A stretch of 64,000 nt of DNA from Streptomyces chartreusis (GCF_008704715.1 NZ_CP023689.1:9610001-9674000), one strand, 5' to 3'; positions 24,761 to 33,920 are shown, counted from the stretch's first letter. Notes: generated by a model not told the origin, from the letters alone. A program made the numbers and translations.

Positions 24761-26764
24761 CTTCCGAGCCGTTTCGTGGGCCGCGCGGAAGAACTGGCCG
24801 CCGTGGCCGGGTACTTGTCGCAGCAGCGACTCGTCACCCTCACCGGCGTGGGCGGGGTGGGCAAGAGCCGCCTCGCGTCGGAGGCGGTGGAGCGCCTCGG
24901 GCACCGCGGCGGCCGAGCCGTGGTCTGGGTCGAGCTGTGGCCGCTCCAGAACGACAAGCTGCTGGTGCCCGCCGTGGCGCATGCGCTCGGTTTCGCCAAC
25001 CACTCCGCCACCGACACCCTGGAAGCCCTCACCAGGTGGCTCCACGACCAGGACGTGCTGCTGGTCCTGGACTCCTGCGAGCACGTGAGGCGCGATTGCC
25101 GCACCCTCGTGGCCCGGCTCCTCGCCGCCGCCCCCGGCCTGACCGTGCTGACGACCAGCCGGGAACCGCTCGGCCTGCCCGGCGAGCACGTCATCGAGGT
25201 GGCACCCCTGCCCGCCCGGACCGACGGGGCGGAACTGCTCCGCGCACGAGCGGCCCTGCTCGGCACTCCGCTGGTGAGCCCTGAGGACGTGAGGACTGCC
25301 GTACGGCTGAGCCGGCGCCTCGAAGGGATCCCGCTGGCCATCGAGCTGGCCGCCGGACAGCTTGCCGACCGGACCGTCGAACAGGTCGATCGGCACCTGC
25401 GCTCACGCCTGGAGCTCACGGCCGACCACGGCAACGGCCCGTCACGGCATCGCGCTCTGCGGACGACGATCGGCTGGAGCCATGAGCTGTGCGAACCCGG
25501 CGAACGACTGCTCTGGGCGCGGCTGTCGGTCTTCCGCGGCGACGTCACCGCCGACACCGTGCGGCAGGTGTGCGCGGGCGGCCCCCTCGGAGCGGAAGCG
25601 CTCGCCGCCGCTCTCGCGGGGCTGGAGCGCAAGTCGGTCCTGAGCCGCCGGGGCAACCGCTACCGGCTCCTCGACACCCTCCGCGAATACGGCAGTACCT
25701 GGCTGGACGAGCTGGGTGAAACGGCGACCCTGTCGCACCGGCACGCCCACTACTTCCTTGAGCAGGCGCGCCGGGCCGACGCGGGTTGGTGGGGCCCGGA
25801 CCAGACGTGGTGGTACCGGCGACTGGACGACGCCCACGCCGACCTGCGGGCCGCGCTGGACCACTGGCTGTCGACCTCCTCCGGGGCGGCCGTGGAGATG
25901 TGCGGGCTCCTCGGCTTCTTCTGGAGCTGCTGCGGCTACCTACAGGTGGCGGGCGAGTATCTGGAGGTCGCTCTGGCGCGATGCGCGGCACCCGCACGCA
26001 TCCGGGCCAGGGCTCTGTGGGCGCTGGGGATCACCCGCGTGCTGATCGGGGACAGCGCGGGGGCGCACACCCTCGCGGAACTCGCGGCCCGTCAGGCGGA
26101 ACGCAGCGGGGACACCGACGGGATGCTCCGCTCCGCCTACCTGACCAGCCTCATCCATCTGCTGGCCGGCCGGCCCCGAGCCGCTCGGAGTGCCGTGGAC
26201 GAGGCGCTGGCGCGATCGCCGCGCACGCCGAAGTCCGAGGCGGGCAGGCTGCTGTGCCGTACGGCCCGTGTGTTCGCGCTGACCGGTCAGGGACACCTGG
26301 ACCGGGCCCGCGCCGACGCGGAGGAACTGCGCGCCGAGTGCATCGGGACAGGGGAGTGGTGGGCGCGCTCGTACACCGACTATCAACTGGCCGTCATCGC
26401 CCTGCTCCAGGACCAGGCCGCCGCCGCGAGCAGGCACGCCCGGTCGATGCTCCGGGGCAAGCGCAGCATCGGTGACCGGTACGGCCTGGCACTCGGCCTC
26501 GACCTGCTGGCGGCGGCGCTCGCCGCGGAAGGCGCCATCGAGCAGGCGGCGGCGGCGCGGGCCGCCGCCGAGGTCCTCTGGAGCTCGGTCGGCCAGCCCG
26601 AGCGGGGTACCCCGGACGCGCGTCACATGCAGGCCCGATACGAACGCGCGGCTCATGCGGTGCTGGGCGAGGAGCGCCACGAGGAGCTGATGGCCCGGTC
26701 CGTCGCCATCGGATCGGAAAGGGTGCTCCAGGACCTCCTGGGACCGGTGAGCGAGGTCAACTGA
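24743..26764 (+). CDS. STAND/NB-ARC ATPase with helical repeats (LuxR/AfsR-like, no HTH)
   Basis: Protein of 673 residues. It begins with the regulator-type opening SRFVGRAEELAAV, then Walker A LTGVGGVGKSRL, Walker B VLLVLDSCEH, a sensor arginine in LTTSREPLGLPG and the GxP motif GIPLAIELAAGQLADR. A winged-helix part (GNRYRLLDTLREYGSTWLDE) and TPR-like helices fill the remainder. Relatives usually carry a SARP/BTAD domain in front or a LuxR helix-turn-helix at the end. Neither is present, so it is either a pure signalling ATPase or an ancestral regulator that lost its DNA-binding part. The start at 24743 uses a GGAAGGAG that belongs to the TnpB right end. Confidence 0.85.
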   Translation: MIHSSALPSRFVGRAEELAAVAGYLSQQRLVTLTGVGGVGKSRLASEAVERLGHRGGRAVVWVELWPLQNDKLLVPAVAHALGFANHSATDTLEALTRWLHDQDVLLVLDSCEHVRRDCRTLVARLLAAAPGLTVLTTSREPLGLPGEHVIEVAPLPARTDGAELLRARAALLGTPLVSPEDVRTAVRLSRRLEGIPLAIELAAGQLADRTVEQVDRHLRSRLELTADHGNGPSRHRALRTTIGWSHELCEPGERLLWARLSVFRGDVTADTVRQVCAGGPLGAEALAAALAGLERKSVLSRRGNRYRLLDTLREYGSTWLDELGETATLSHRHAHYFLEQARRADAGWWGPDQTWWYRRLDDAHADLRAALDHWLSTSSGAAVEMCGLLGFFWSCCGYLQVAGEYLEVALARCAAPARIRARALWALGITRVLIGDSAGAHTLAELAARQAERSGDTDGMLRSAYLTSLIHLLAGRPRAARSAVDEALARSPRTPKSEAGRLLCRTARVFALTGQGHLDRARADAEELRAECIGTGEWWARSYTDYQLAVIALLQDQAAAASRHARSMLRGKRSIGDRYGLALGLDLLAAALAAEGAIEQAAAARAAAEVLWSSVGQPERGTPDARHMQARYERAAHAVLGEERHEELMARSVAIGSERVLQDLLGPVSEVN

Positions 26765-26870
26765 CGCGGGCGGCCCCCTGATCCGTCGACGCGGTCCTTC
26801 CGGGCGCACCGTGCAGAGAAGCCGAAATGGGGGTACGCGGCCGAAAGGGGACGATGAGCGGAGGATGACG

Positions 26871-27227
26871 ATGTTCGAGGCCGGTGACATCCGGGAGTGG
26901 CGCGGTCACGATGTGGTCGACGACAACGCGCGCAAGATCGGCAGACTGGAGTCGATCTATGTGGACACCGTCACGGACGGGCCGTCTTTCGCGACCGTCA
27001 CGGTCGGCATGCCGACCCGGCACCGCCTGGTGTTCGTGCCGCTGGCCGGAGCGACGGTCGGTCCGGGCTACCTGAAGGTCGTCTACTCGAAACGCCTGGT
27101 GAAGGAAGCGCCGTCCATCGAGATCGACGGGATCCTGCCCGCCGGGGACGAGGAAGCGATCTTCGCTCACTACGACCTGGCCTACAAGCCCGGCGCGGAG
27201 GGCGAGCGGCGCCTGGCGCGCCGCTGA
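26871..27227 (+). CDS. PRC-barrel domain protein
   Basis: Protein of 118 residues. The N-terminal half is a PRC-barrel (IREWRGHDVVDDNARKIGRL, then LVFVPLAGATVGPGYLKVVY). The C-terminal tail is acidic then basic (DEEAIFAHYDLAYKPGAEGE). PRC-barrel proteins of this type are small cytoplasmic, probably stress-related proteins of unclear function. Of the two in-frame ATGs, 26865 directly abuts the GGAGG ribosome site and cannot be used. 26871 has 6-bp spacing and is chosen. It lies 27 bp before a small membrane-protein gene, probably in the same transcript. Confidence 0.85.
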   Translation: MFEAGDIREWRGHDVVDDNARKIGRLESIYVDTVTDGPSFATVTVGMPTRHRLVFVPLAGATVGPGYLKVVYSKRLVKEAPSIEIDGILPAGDEEAIFAHYDLAYKPGAEGERRLARR

Positions 27228-27254
27228 CGAACGACGACGATCCGGGAGGCGGCC

Positions 27255-27422
27255 ATGGCTCTGTTCCTGTTCCTGCTGCTCGTGGCGGTGATACTCGGTT
27301 TCATCGGAGTGCTCGCCGAGGGACTGCTCTACCTGCTGTTCATCGGCATACTCGTGGCGATCGCCGACATCCTCTACGTGGGAATGAGGATCCGGCGAAG
27401 CGGCAGGCGCCCGGTTCGGTAG
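27255..27422 (+). CDS. Small two-helix membrane protein
   Basis: A 55-residue protein: a hydrophobic helix (MALFLFLLLVAVILGFIGVL), a short AEG turn, a second helix (LLYLLFIGILVAIADILYVG) and a basic tail ending RRSGRRPVR. The ribosome site GGGAGG is well placed before ATG. Similar tiny membrane proteins commonly follow stress-related genes in Streptomyces; no function is known. Confidence 0.7.
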   Translation: MALFLFLLLVAVILGFIGVLAEGLLYLLFIGILVAIADILYVGMRIRRSGRRPVR

Positions 27423-27483
27423 ACCTGCCTGCCCGAGGGCCCAGCGTGTCGGCGCAACGCCTTGTCAGCGCGCCGATGACGGA

Positions 27484-27500
27484 TGTATAACGTTGTAAAA
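27484..27500. promoter_or_regulatory. LacI-type operator, site 1 (before LacI regulator 1)
   Basis: TGTATAACGTTGTAAAA, centred on CG at 27491-27492, lies about 90 bp before the LacI gene. It matches the other five sites at most positions (reverse complement TTTACAACGTTATACA), which suggests autoregulation. Confidence 0.6.
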
Positions 27501-27589
27501 TTCAAGCCCTGGGACTCGGCGCCAGGCTCACGGTGACGACGCCGTACCCGCACCGACGACCCGAGTCGGGCCGTTTCGAAAGGAATGCC

Positions 27590-28624
27590 GTGCGGGTCAG
27601 CCTCAAGGACGTCGCCGCCCACGCGGGGGTCTCCATCAAGACCGTCTCCAACGTGGTGAACAACTACCAGCACGTCACCCCCGCCATGCGCGAGCGCGTC
27701 CAGCGGTCCATCGACGCGCTCGGCTATCAGCCCAACCTGGCCGCCCGGCACCTGCGCAAGGGACGCACGGGCATGATCGCTCTCGCGCTGCCGGAGCTCG
27801 GCAACCCCTACTTCGCCGAGCTCGCCGCCGCCGTCATCGACGCGGCCGCCGCCCATGACTACATCGTGCTCCTTGACCACACCGGCGGACGCCGCGAACA
27901 GGAGCTCCTGGTCAGCCAGGGCTTCCGCGCACGTGTCATCGACGGACTCATCCTCAGCCCCATCGAGCTCGAGTCGGAGGACCTGCGCGACAGGGCGGAG
28001 AACGTGCCGCTTGTGCTGCTCGGGGAGCGGGACTACGACCTGCCGTACGACCACATCGCCATCGACAATGTCGCCGCGGCCCGCGCCGCCGTCCGGCACC
28101 TGGTCGGCCTCGGGCGCCGGGAGGTGGCGTTCATCGGCGACCGGCGCGGCCGCAGCGAGCCCGCACAACTGCGCGTACGAGGCTGGCGCGAGGAACTCAC
28201 CGCCGCCGGACTGCCGGCCGACGACGGGCTCGTGGCCGCCACCGACGGCTGGGGCCATGCGGACGGCGCGGCGGCCATGACCCGGATCCTCGATGCCGGC
28301 CGGCGCCCCGACGCGATCTTCGCCTACAACGACCCGATGGCCATCGGCGCGATGCGCGTCCTGCACGAGCGCGGACTTCGTGTCCCCGAGGACATCGCGG
28401 TCGTCGGCTTCGACGACGTGGTCGAGGGGCACTTCGGCGCGGTGACGCTGACCTCCGTGTCGCCGGACAAGTCGGCCATCGGCCGGCTCGCCGTGGAGTC
28501 GGTGCTCGCCCGGCTGGGCGGCGAGGCTCCCGAGCCCCGCCGTGTCTGGGCGGACTACCGCCTAGTGGAGCGGGAGAGCACCCTCGGGCGCGGTGCGGCG
28601 AAGGACGGACCGACCCCAGGCTGA
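27590..28624 (+). CDS. LacI family transcriptional regulator 1
   Basis: Sugar-responsive repressor of 344 residues. The N-terminal helix-turn-helix is SLKDVAAHAGVSIKTVSNVV, and the hinge helix YQPNLAARHLRKGRTG leads to a periplasmic-binding-protein-like sensor domain (GMIALALPELGNPYFAELAA, DGLILSPIELES, IAVVGFDDVVEGH). I start at GTG 27590 because GAAAGGAATGCC precedes it and the protein then begins at the usual position before the HTH. A longer GTG start exists at 27533. Next downstream is a ribose-type ABC importer, a probable target. A strong terminator follows at 28651. Confidence 0.92.
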   Translation: MRVSLKDVAAHAGVSIKTVSNVVNNYQHVTPAMRERVQRSIDALGYQPNLAARHLRKGRTGMIALALPELGNPYFAELAAAVIDAAAAHDYIVLLDHTGGRREQELLVSQGFRARVIDGLILSPIELESEDLRDRAENVPLVLLGERDYDLPYDHIAIDNVAAARAAVRHLVGLGRREVAFIGDRRGRSEPAQLRVRGWREELTAAGLPADDGLVAATDGWGHADGAAAMTRILDAGRRPDAIFAYNDPMAIGAMRVLHERGLRVPEDIAVVGFDDVVEGHFGAVTLTSVSPDKSAIGRLAVESVLARLGGEAPEPRRVWADYRLVERESTLGRGAAKDGPTPG

Positions 28625-28650
28625 CCAGCCCGTAGGCACCTCCGCCGCGA

Positions 28651-28682
28651 ACCCCGTCGGTCGGTCGACCGGCCGACGGGGT
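28651..28682 (+). terminator. Terminator after LacI regulator 1
   Basis: A 32-base inverted repeat: ACCCCGTCGG pairs with CCGACGGGGT and the inner bases pair too, with only one G-T wobble. It starts 27 bp after the stop and is followed by a weak T-containing stretch. Confidence 0.8.
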
Positions 28683-28935
28683 CATTCGTCGTGCCGTCGG
28701 AGGGTGTTCGTTCGCCTCGCCTCGGCGGTACTTCGCCGGCGCTGCGCCGGGCGCACCCCACCCCGCTAACGGACCTTCCCTGTCGGTAGAGGTAAAGGCC
28801 CTGGTCGTCCCAGGTCCCGGGGCCCGTACGGGAGTTGACCGCGCCGCGAGGGCCGCTCATGCAGCAAGCGCTTCCCCTCCGCCCCCGCCTCCTCACGATG
28901 CACACAGGTGTGCGCACAGGGGGTTTACAGCGTCC

Positions 28936-28951
28936 TTCCAACGATGTAAAA
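28936..28951. promoter_or_regulatory. LacI-type operator, site 2 (before ribose-type ABC operon)
   Basis: TTCCAACGATGTAAAA, centred on CG at 28942-28943. One half (ATGTAAAA) equals the half-site of the 48805 and 61143 operators; the other half is the TTCCA type seen at 42774 and 42953. It is about 110 bp before the binding-protein start. Confidence 0.6.
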
Positions 28952-29060
28952 ACCTCCTTGCGGCGGGCCGGACAACGTTGCCCGCCAGGGGAGATGCGCT
29001 GTTTCTGCTTGTGCGTCAGCTCCTCAGTTCCCTTTCAGCGTCACCCGGATCGGGGTCACC

Positions 29061-30155
29061 ATGCAGCGCACCACTCACCGTCCTCGTCTCCTCACCCGTC
29101 CCGGGGTCGTGGCCCTGGCCGCCGCGGTGGCCTTGACCGCCGGCGCCTGTGCGAAGTCGGAGGACGATGCCTCGAAGGACACTCAGTCGCCGGCGGCCGC
29201 AGGCGCGGAGCAGAAGGTCGTCACACCGAAGCCGGGCAGCAAGACCTGCGCCATCGACGCCTACGGCGCCGAGAAGCTGGATCTGAAGAACGCGACCGTG
29301 GGCTTCTCCCAGTCGGAGAAGGAGGCCAACCCGTTCCGCATCGCCGAGACCCAGTCCATCAAGGACGAGGCGAAGAAGCGGGGCGTCAAGCTGCTCACGG
29401 CCAACGCCCAGTCGCAGTTCTCCAAGCAGATCAGCGATGTCCAGGACCTGCTCGCCAAGGGCGCCGACCTGCTGGTGATCGCCCCGCTCAACTCCGACGG
29501 CTGGGACCCGGTGCTCCAGGCCGCCGCCGCCAAGAAGGTCCCGATCGTGACGATCGACCGCAAGATCAACGCCACCGCCTGCAAGGACTACGTCTCCTTC
29601 ATCGCCTCCGACTTCGTCGAGCAGGGCAGACGGGCCGCCGACCAGATGATCGAGGCGACCGGCGGCAAGGGCGAGGTCGCCATCCTCCTCGGCTCGGCCG
29701 GCAACAACGTCACCACCGAGCGGACCAAGGGCTTCAAGGAGCGGATCGCCGAGAAGGCACCGGAGTTGAAGGTCGTGTTCGAGCAGACCGGTGACTTCGC
29801 CCGCGAGAAGGGCCAGCAGGTCACCGAGCAGCTCATCCAGTCGAAGCCCGGCATCAAGGGCATCTACGCCGAGAACGACGAGATGGGCCTCGGCGCGGTG
29901 GCCGCGCTCAAGGGCGCAGGCAAGAAGGCCGGCGACGTCAAGATCGTGACCGTCGACGGCACCCGCAACGCGGTCCAGGGCATCGTGGACGGCTGGATCA
30001 GCGGCGTCATCGAGTCCAACCCCCGGTTCGGCCCGCTGGCGTTCCAGACCCTGGACACCTTCACCAAGGGCGAGGAAGTCCCGCAGGACGTCATCATCCA
30101 GGACAGCGCCTACGACGCGGACAACGCGAAGACGGAGATCGCGAAGGCGTACTGA
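29061..30155 (+). CDS. Ribose-type ABC transporter sugar-binding lipoprotein
   Basis: Binding protein of 364 residues for the importer encoded immediately downstream. The lipoprotein signal ends in LTAGAC (cysteine at about residue 30), followed by a Ser/Asp/Lys linker. The mature part is a class I sugar-binding fold with ATVGFSQSEKEANPFRIAET, DLLAKGADLLVIAPLNSDGW and IVTIDRKINA. IYAENDEMGLGAVAALKGAG and the closing VTVDGTRNAVQGIVDGW follow. It resembles the proteins that bind galactofuranose, arabinose or ribose. The neighbouring arabinan- and galactose-type hydrolases favour a pentose or furanose ligand, which is inference. Confidence 0.92.
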   Translation: MQRTTHRPRLLTRPGVVALAAAVALTAGACAKSEDDASKDTQSPAAAGAEQKVVTPKPGSKTCAIDAYGAEKLDLKNATVGFSQSEKEANPFRIAETQSIKDEAKKRGVKLLTANAQSQFSKQISDVQDLLAKGADLLVIAPLNSDGWDPVLQAAAAKKVPIVTIDRKINATACKDYVSFIASDFVEQGRRAADQMIEATGGKGEVAILLGSAGNNVTTERTKGFKERIAEKAPELKVVFEQTGDFAREKGQQVTEQLIQSKPGIKGIYAENDEMGLGAVAALKGAGKKAGDVKIVTVDGTRNAVQGIVDGWISGVIESNPRFGPLAFQTLDTFTKGEEVPQDVIIQDSAYDADNAKTEIAKAY

Positions 30156-30161
30156 TCCCAC

Positions 30162-30186
30162 GGGGCCCGGGCGTCGTCCGGGCCCC
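30162..30186 (+). terminator. Stem-loop between binding protein and ATPase genes
   Basis: GGGGCCCGG and CCGGGCCCC form a perfect 9-bp stem with a 7-base loop, just after the binding-protein stop. Hairpins in this position usually stabilise the upstream message or partly terminate, so that the binding protein is made in excess over the membrane components. Confidence 0.6.
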
Positions 30187-30248
30187 AACGCCGCTCCCGC
30201 ACAAGCCTCTTCACGACTTTCTCCACCCCTTTCTTCCTGGAGGCACAG

Positions 30249-31808
30249 GTGGCACCCCCCGCCGAAGTCCTCGCCGTCCGCGGACTGAGCAAGACCTTCC
30301 CCGGCGTCCGGGCCCTGGACGACGTGGACCTCACCCTGCACGCCGGCGAGGTCCACGCCCTGATCGGCGAGAACGGCGCCGGCAAGTCGACCCTCATCAA
30401 GCTCCTCACCGGCGTGTACCGCCCCGACGCCGGCGAGATCACCTTCCAGGGCGGCAAGGTCTCCTTCGCCACGCCCCTGGAGGCCCAGAAGGCGGGCATC
30501 TCGACCATCTACCAAGAGGTCAACCTGATCCCGCTGCTGAGCGTGGCCCGCAACCTCTTCCTGGGCCGCGAACCGCGCAACCGCTTCGGCGTACTGGACA
30601 TCGCACGCATGAACCGGGAGGCCGAGGAGACCCTGCGCGGCTACGGCGTCCGCGTGGACGTCCGCAGGCCGCTGCGCACCCTCGGGGTCGGCGCCCAGCA
30701 GATGGTGACCCTGGCCCGTGCCGTGGCCACCGACGCCCGCATCGTCATCATGGACGAGCCGACCTCCTCCCTCGAACCGCGCGAGGTCGAGACCCTCTTC
30801 TCGGTGATCCGGCGGCTGCGCGACGCGGGCATCGCCGTCGTCTACGTCAGCCACCGCCTGGACGAGCTCTACGCCGTGTGCAGCACGGTCACCGTGCTCC
30901 GCGACGGCCGGCGCGTCCACCACGGCCGGCTGGCCGACCTCGACCGCCTCGCCCTGGTGTCCACGATGCTCGGCCGGGACCTGGGCGAGGTCCGCGAGGA
31001 AGGCGTCACCAAGTTCACCGGCGACCACGAGGCGATCGATTCCCAACCCGTGCTGGACGCCAGGGAACTGACGGTGCCGCACAAGCTGCACGAGGTGTCG
31101 CTGAGCATCCGGCCCGGCGAGGTCGTCGGCCTGGGCGGACTCCTCGGCTCCGGACGCACCGAGACGGCGAAGGCCATCTCCGGGGCCCTGCCCGTCCGTT
31201 CGGGCCGCGTCACCGTGGCCGGCGTCCCGCTGCGCGGCGGCTCCGCACCGGCCGCCATCCGGGCCGGCGTCAGCCTGCTGCCGGAGGACCGCAAGAGCGA
31301 GGGCATCGTCCCCGGCCTGTCGGTCCGGGAGAACATCGCGCTCGCCGTCCTGCCCCGGCTGTCCCGCTTCGGCCTCGTCTCCGAGGCGCGCGTCGACAGC
31401 GTCGTCGACACCTTCATCAAGCGGCTGCGCATCAAGGCATCCTCACCGCACCAGAAGGTCGGTGAACTCTCCGGCGGCAATCAGCAGAAGGTGCTGCTCG
31501 CCCGTTGGCTCGCCATGAACCCCAAGGTGCTGCTGCTCGACGAGCCCACGCGCGGCATCGACGTCGGCGCCAAGGCCGAGGTGCAGAAACTCGTGGACGA
31601 ACTGGCCGCTGACGGCCTGGGCGTCCTGCTCATCTCCTCCGACCTGGAGGAACTGATCGAAGGGTCCGACCGCGTGGTCGTACTGAAGGACGGTGCCGTC
31701 GTCGGCGAACTGACCGGGGACGACGTCACCGAGGACAAGCTGATGCGCACCATCGCCGGGGACGCCCAGGTGGAGCACCTGGCCAAGGAGGTGGCCACCG
31801 ATGGCTGA
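30249..31808 (+). CDS. Ribose-type sugar ABC transporter ATP-binding protein (double NBD)
   Basis: Energising subunit of 519 residues with two fused nucleotide-binding domains, the RbsA/MglA/YtfR arrangement. Domain 1 has Walker A LIGENGAGKSTLIKLL, a divergent signature region VGAQQMVTLARAVATDARIV and Walker B IVIMDEPTSSLE. Domain 2 has a degenerate P-loop (GLGGLLGSGRTETAKAI), as usual in this family, a canonical LSGGNQQKVLLARW and VLLLDEPTRGIDVG. GTG 30249 is preceded by CTGGAGG. The stop overlaps the first permease start by 8 bp. Confidence 0.94.
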   Translation: MAPPAEVLAVRGLSKTFPGVRALDDVDLTLHAGEVHALIGENGAGKSTLIKLLTGVYRPDAGEITFQGGKVSFATPLEAQKAGISTIYQEVNLIPLLSVARNLFLGREPRNRFGVLDIARMNREAEETLRGYGVRVDVRRPLRTLGVGAQQMVTLARAVATDARIVIMDEPTSSLEPREVETLFSVIRRLRDAGIAVVYVSHRLDELYAVCSTVTVLRDGRRVHHGRLADLDRLALVSTMLGRDLGEVREEGVTKFTGDHEAIDSQPVLDARELTVPHKLHEVSLSIRPGEVVGLGGLLGSGRTETAKAISGALPVRSGRVTVAGVPLRGGSAPAAIRAGVSLLPEDRKSEGIVPGLSVRENIALAVLPRLSRFGLVSEARVDSVVDTFIKRLRIKASSPHQKVGELSGGNQQKVLLARWLAMNPKVLLLDEPTRGIDVGAKAEVQKLVDELAADGLGVLLISSDLEELIEGSDRVVVLKDGAVVGELTGDDVTEDKLMRTIAGDAQVEHLAKEVATDG

Positions 31809-32763
31809 GGCCACCCTCCGCACCGCCCCGCTGGACAAGACCCGCGTGCTCCAGTGGCTCCAGACCTACGGCGTCTACGCGGGCGTCGCGGCGCTGCTCG
31901 TCGTCAACACCGTCATCACCCCGCACTTCCTCTCCGCGGAGAACTTCCGCACCCAGGCCGTCCAGGTCGCCCCCGTCATCATCGTCGCCCTCGGCATGGC
32001 CCTGGTCATCGGCACCGAGGGCGTCGACCTGTCGGTTGGTGCCGTGATGGCGCTGGCGGCCTCCGTCACCGCGCTCTACCTCGGCTACGGACTCCTGCCC
32101 GCCCTGCTCGTCGTCGCGCTCTTCGCCGCAGGCGTCGGACTGGCCAACGGCGCACTGGTCGCGCTCGTCGGAGTACAGCCCATCGTCGCCACGCTCGCCC
32201 TCATGGTCGGCGGCCGGGGCATCGCACTCGTGCTGCTGCCCCAGCTCGAGGACCTGCGCAACCCCGCCCTGGCCTCCCTGGGCTCCGGCGACATCCTCGG
32301 CATCCCGTACCTGATCCTGATCGCCGCCGTCCTGGCCCTGCTGGTGGCCTTCGTGGTGCGCCGCACCACCTTCGGCCGTCAGCTCCTCGCCATCGGCGAC
32401 AGCCGGCCCGCCGCCCAGCTCGCCGGTCTGCCGGTGCGCCGCGTGCTGATCATCGTGTACGTCGTGTGCGCGCTGCTCGCCGCCGTGGCAGGCGTGCTGG
32501 CGACCGCCCGCCTCCAGGCCAGCGACCCGACCTCGCTCGGCAACCTGATGGAACTCTCGGCCATCACGGCGGTCGTCGTCGGCGGTACCCCGCTGACCGG
32601 CGGACGGGTCAACATCGCCGGCACCGTGGCCGGAGCCGTCCTCATCCAGCTGCTCACCGCCACCCTCATCAAGCACGATCTGCCGCCCTCCTGGACCCAG
32701 ATCGCCCAGGCCATAGTGATCGTCGCCGCGGTCTACGCGGCACGGGGACGGGGGAAGCGATGA
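31801..32763 (+). CDS. Ribose-type sugar ABC transporter permease 1
   Basis: Inner-membrane permease of 320 residues of the BPD_transp_2 (RbsC-like) type. Landmark segments are VIIVALGMALVIGTEGVDLS, VGAVMALAASVTALYL, QPIVATLALMVGGRGIAL and AITAVVVGGTPLTGGRVNIA, spread over 8-10 helices. It overlaps the ATPase gene at its start and the second permease as ATGA at its end, so the four-gene transporter is one operon. Two different permeases imply a heterodimeric channel, as in the YtfT/YjfF galactofuranose importer. Confidence 0.93.
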   Translation: MAEATLRTAPLDKTRVLQWLQTYGVYAGVAALLVVNTVITPHFLSAENFRTQAVQVAPVIIVALGMALVIGTEGVDLSVGAVMALAASVTALYLGYGLLPALLVVALFAAGVGLANGALVALVGVQPIVATLALMVGGRGIALVLLPQLEDLRNPALASLGSGDILGIPYLILIAAVLALLVAFVVRRTTFGRQLLAIGDSRPAAQLAGLPVRRVLIIVYVVCALLAAVAGVLATARLQASDPTSLGNLMELSAITAVVVGGTPLTGGRVNIAGTVAGAVLIQLLTATLIKHDLPPSWTQIAQAIVIVAAVYAARGRGKR

Positions 32764-33794
32764 CCGTCACGAAAGCGGACGCGCCCGTGACCACCGCGAG
32801 CAACGAACCGACGGGGGAGAGCGAGCCGGTCGGCTCCGCGCGCTCCGAGCGACTGAGCGCCCTGATCCAGCAGCACGGCGCGCTGGCCGTGCTGGTGCTC
32901 GTCTCCCTGGTGGCGTCCTTCTCCTTCGACTCCTTCGCCACCGGCGACAACGTCGGCAACATGGCGACCAGTTCGGCCTTCCTGGCCATCGTCGCCCTCG
33001 GCATGACCTTCGTGATCATCACCGGCGGCATCGACCTGTCCGTCGGCTCGCTGTTCGCCCTCGGCGGCGTCCTCGCGGCCTGGGGGTCGCGCCACGGCAC
33101 CCTGGTGGCCTTGCTGCTGCCGCTGGCGGTGTGCGGACTGATCGGCGTCGTCAACGGCCTGCTGGTCGCCCGCTCCCGACTCGCCCCGTTCATCGTCACG
33201 CTCGCCGCCATGCTGGGCGCCCGCGGCCTGCTGCTCGCCATCACCGACGAGGGCGCGGACACCTTCCTGATCGGCAAGGGCTCCTTCCTAGCGGAGCTGG
33301 GCCAGGGCACCACCCTGGGCCTCGGCAACCCGGTGTGGATCACCCTGGTCCTGTTCGTCGCGGGAGCCGTCGTGCTGCGCCGTACCCGCTTCGGACAGCA
33401 TGTGTACGCGGTCGGCGGCAACGAGGACGCGGCGGCCCTGATGGGCGCCCCCGTGGCCCGCACCAAGATCCTCGTCTACACCCTGTCCGGGCTCCTCGCC
33501 GGCCTGGCCGGCGCGCTCAACGCCGCCTGGCTCGCCTCCGGCGTGACCATCCTCGGCAACGGCATGGAACTGGAGGCCATCTCCGCCGTGGTCATCGGCG
33601 GCACCCTGCTGACCGGCGGCCTCGGCTATGTCAGCGGCTCCCTGGTCGGCGTGCTGCTCCTGAAGGTCATCCAGAACGTCATCAACCAGATCGGCTCCCT
33701 CGACTCCTCCTACCAGCAGGTCGTCAGCGGCGCCTTCCTCGCCGTCGTCGTCATCGCCCAGACCTGGCTGGGCCGCAGACGGCAACTGATGTGA
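32760..33794 (+). CDS. Ribose-type sugar ABC transporter permease 2
   Basis: Second RbsC-like permease, 344 residues. A hydrophilic N-terminus of about 40 residues precedes the helices. The family signature is LGMTFVIITGGIDLSVGSLF, with APFIVTLAAMLGARGLLLAI and EAISAVVIGGTLLTGGLGYV further on. ATG 32760 overlaps the previous stop as ATGA; the longer open frame starting at 31854 is the shadow of permease 1. A strong hairpin follows the stop, ending the operon. Confidence 0.93.
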   Translation: MTVTKADAPVTTASNEPTGESEPVGSARSERLSALIQQHGALAVLVLVSLVASFSFDSFATGDNVGNMATSSAFLAIVALGMTFVIITGGIDLSVGSLFALGGVLAAWGSRHGTLVALLLPLAVCGLIGVVNGLLVARSRLAPFIVTLAAMLGARGLLLAITDEGADTFLIGKGSFLAELGQGTTLGLGNPVWITLVLFVAGAVVLRRTRFGQHVYAVGGNEDAAALMGAPVARTKILVYTLSGLLAGLAGALNAAWLASGVTILGNGMELEAISAVVIGGTLLTGGLGYVSGSLVGVLLLKVIQNVINQIGSLDSSYQQVVSGAFLAVVVIAQTWLGRRRQLM

Positions 33795-33800
33795 CAAGCC

Positions 33801-33845
33801 CCGGACCCGGCGGCCGAGCCCTCACGGCCCGGCCGCCGGGTCCGG
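33801..33845 (+). terminator. Terminator after the ribose-type ABC operon
   Basis: Sixteen-base perfect stem: CCGGACCCGGCGGCCG at 33801-33816 pairs with 33830-33845 around a 13-base loop, 6 bp after the permease stop. No U-tract follows, as is common in GC-rich actinomycetes. Confidence 0.8.
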
Positions 33846-33920
33846 TTCCAGGCGGCCGGACTCCCCGCCGGCCGCCGCCCGCACGCGCACGTCTCCCACC
33901 CCACGATTCAAGGAGGCACG

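Larger units (their letters stand above)
28625..29060. other. Intergenic region between LacI 1 and the ribose-type ABC operon
   Basis: It holds the terminator at 28651-28682 and a LacI-type operator at 28936-28951, and presumably the ABC operon promoter just downstream. A short open frame starts at 28994 (MRCFCLCVSSS) after AGGGGAG, but it overlaps the binding-protein gene in another frame and has no support. No other gene is seen. Confidence 0.5.

Noticed and set aside
28994-29794. Short frame starting MRCFCLCVSSS before the ribose-type binding protein
   Set aside because: It has a decent ribosome site but runs out of frame through the binding-protein gene; a regulatory uORF is possible but unsupported.
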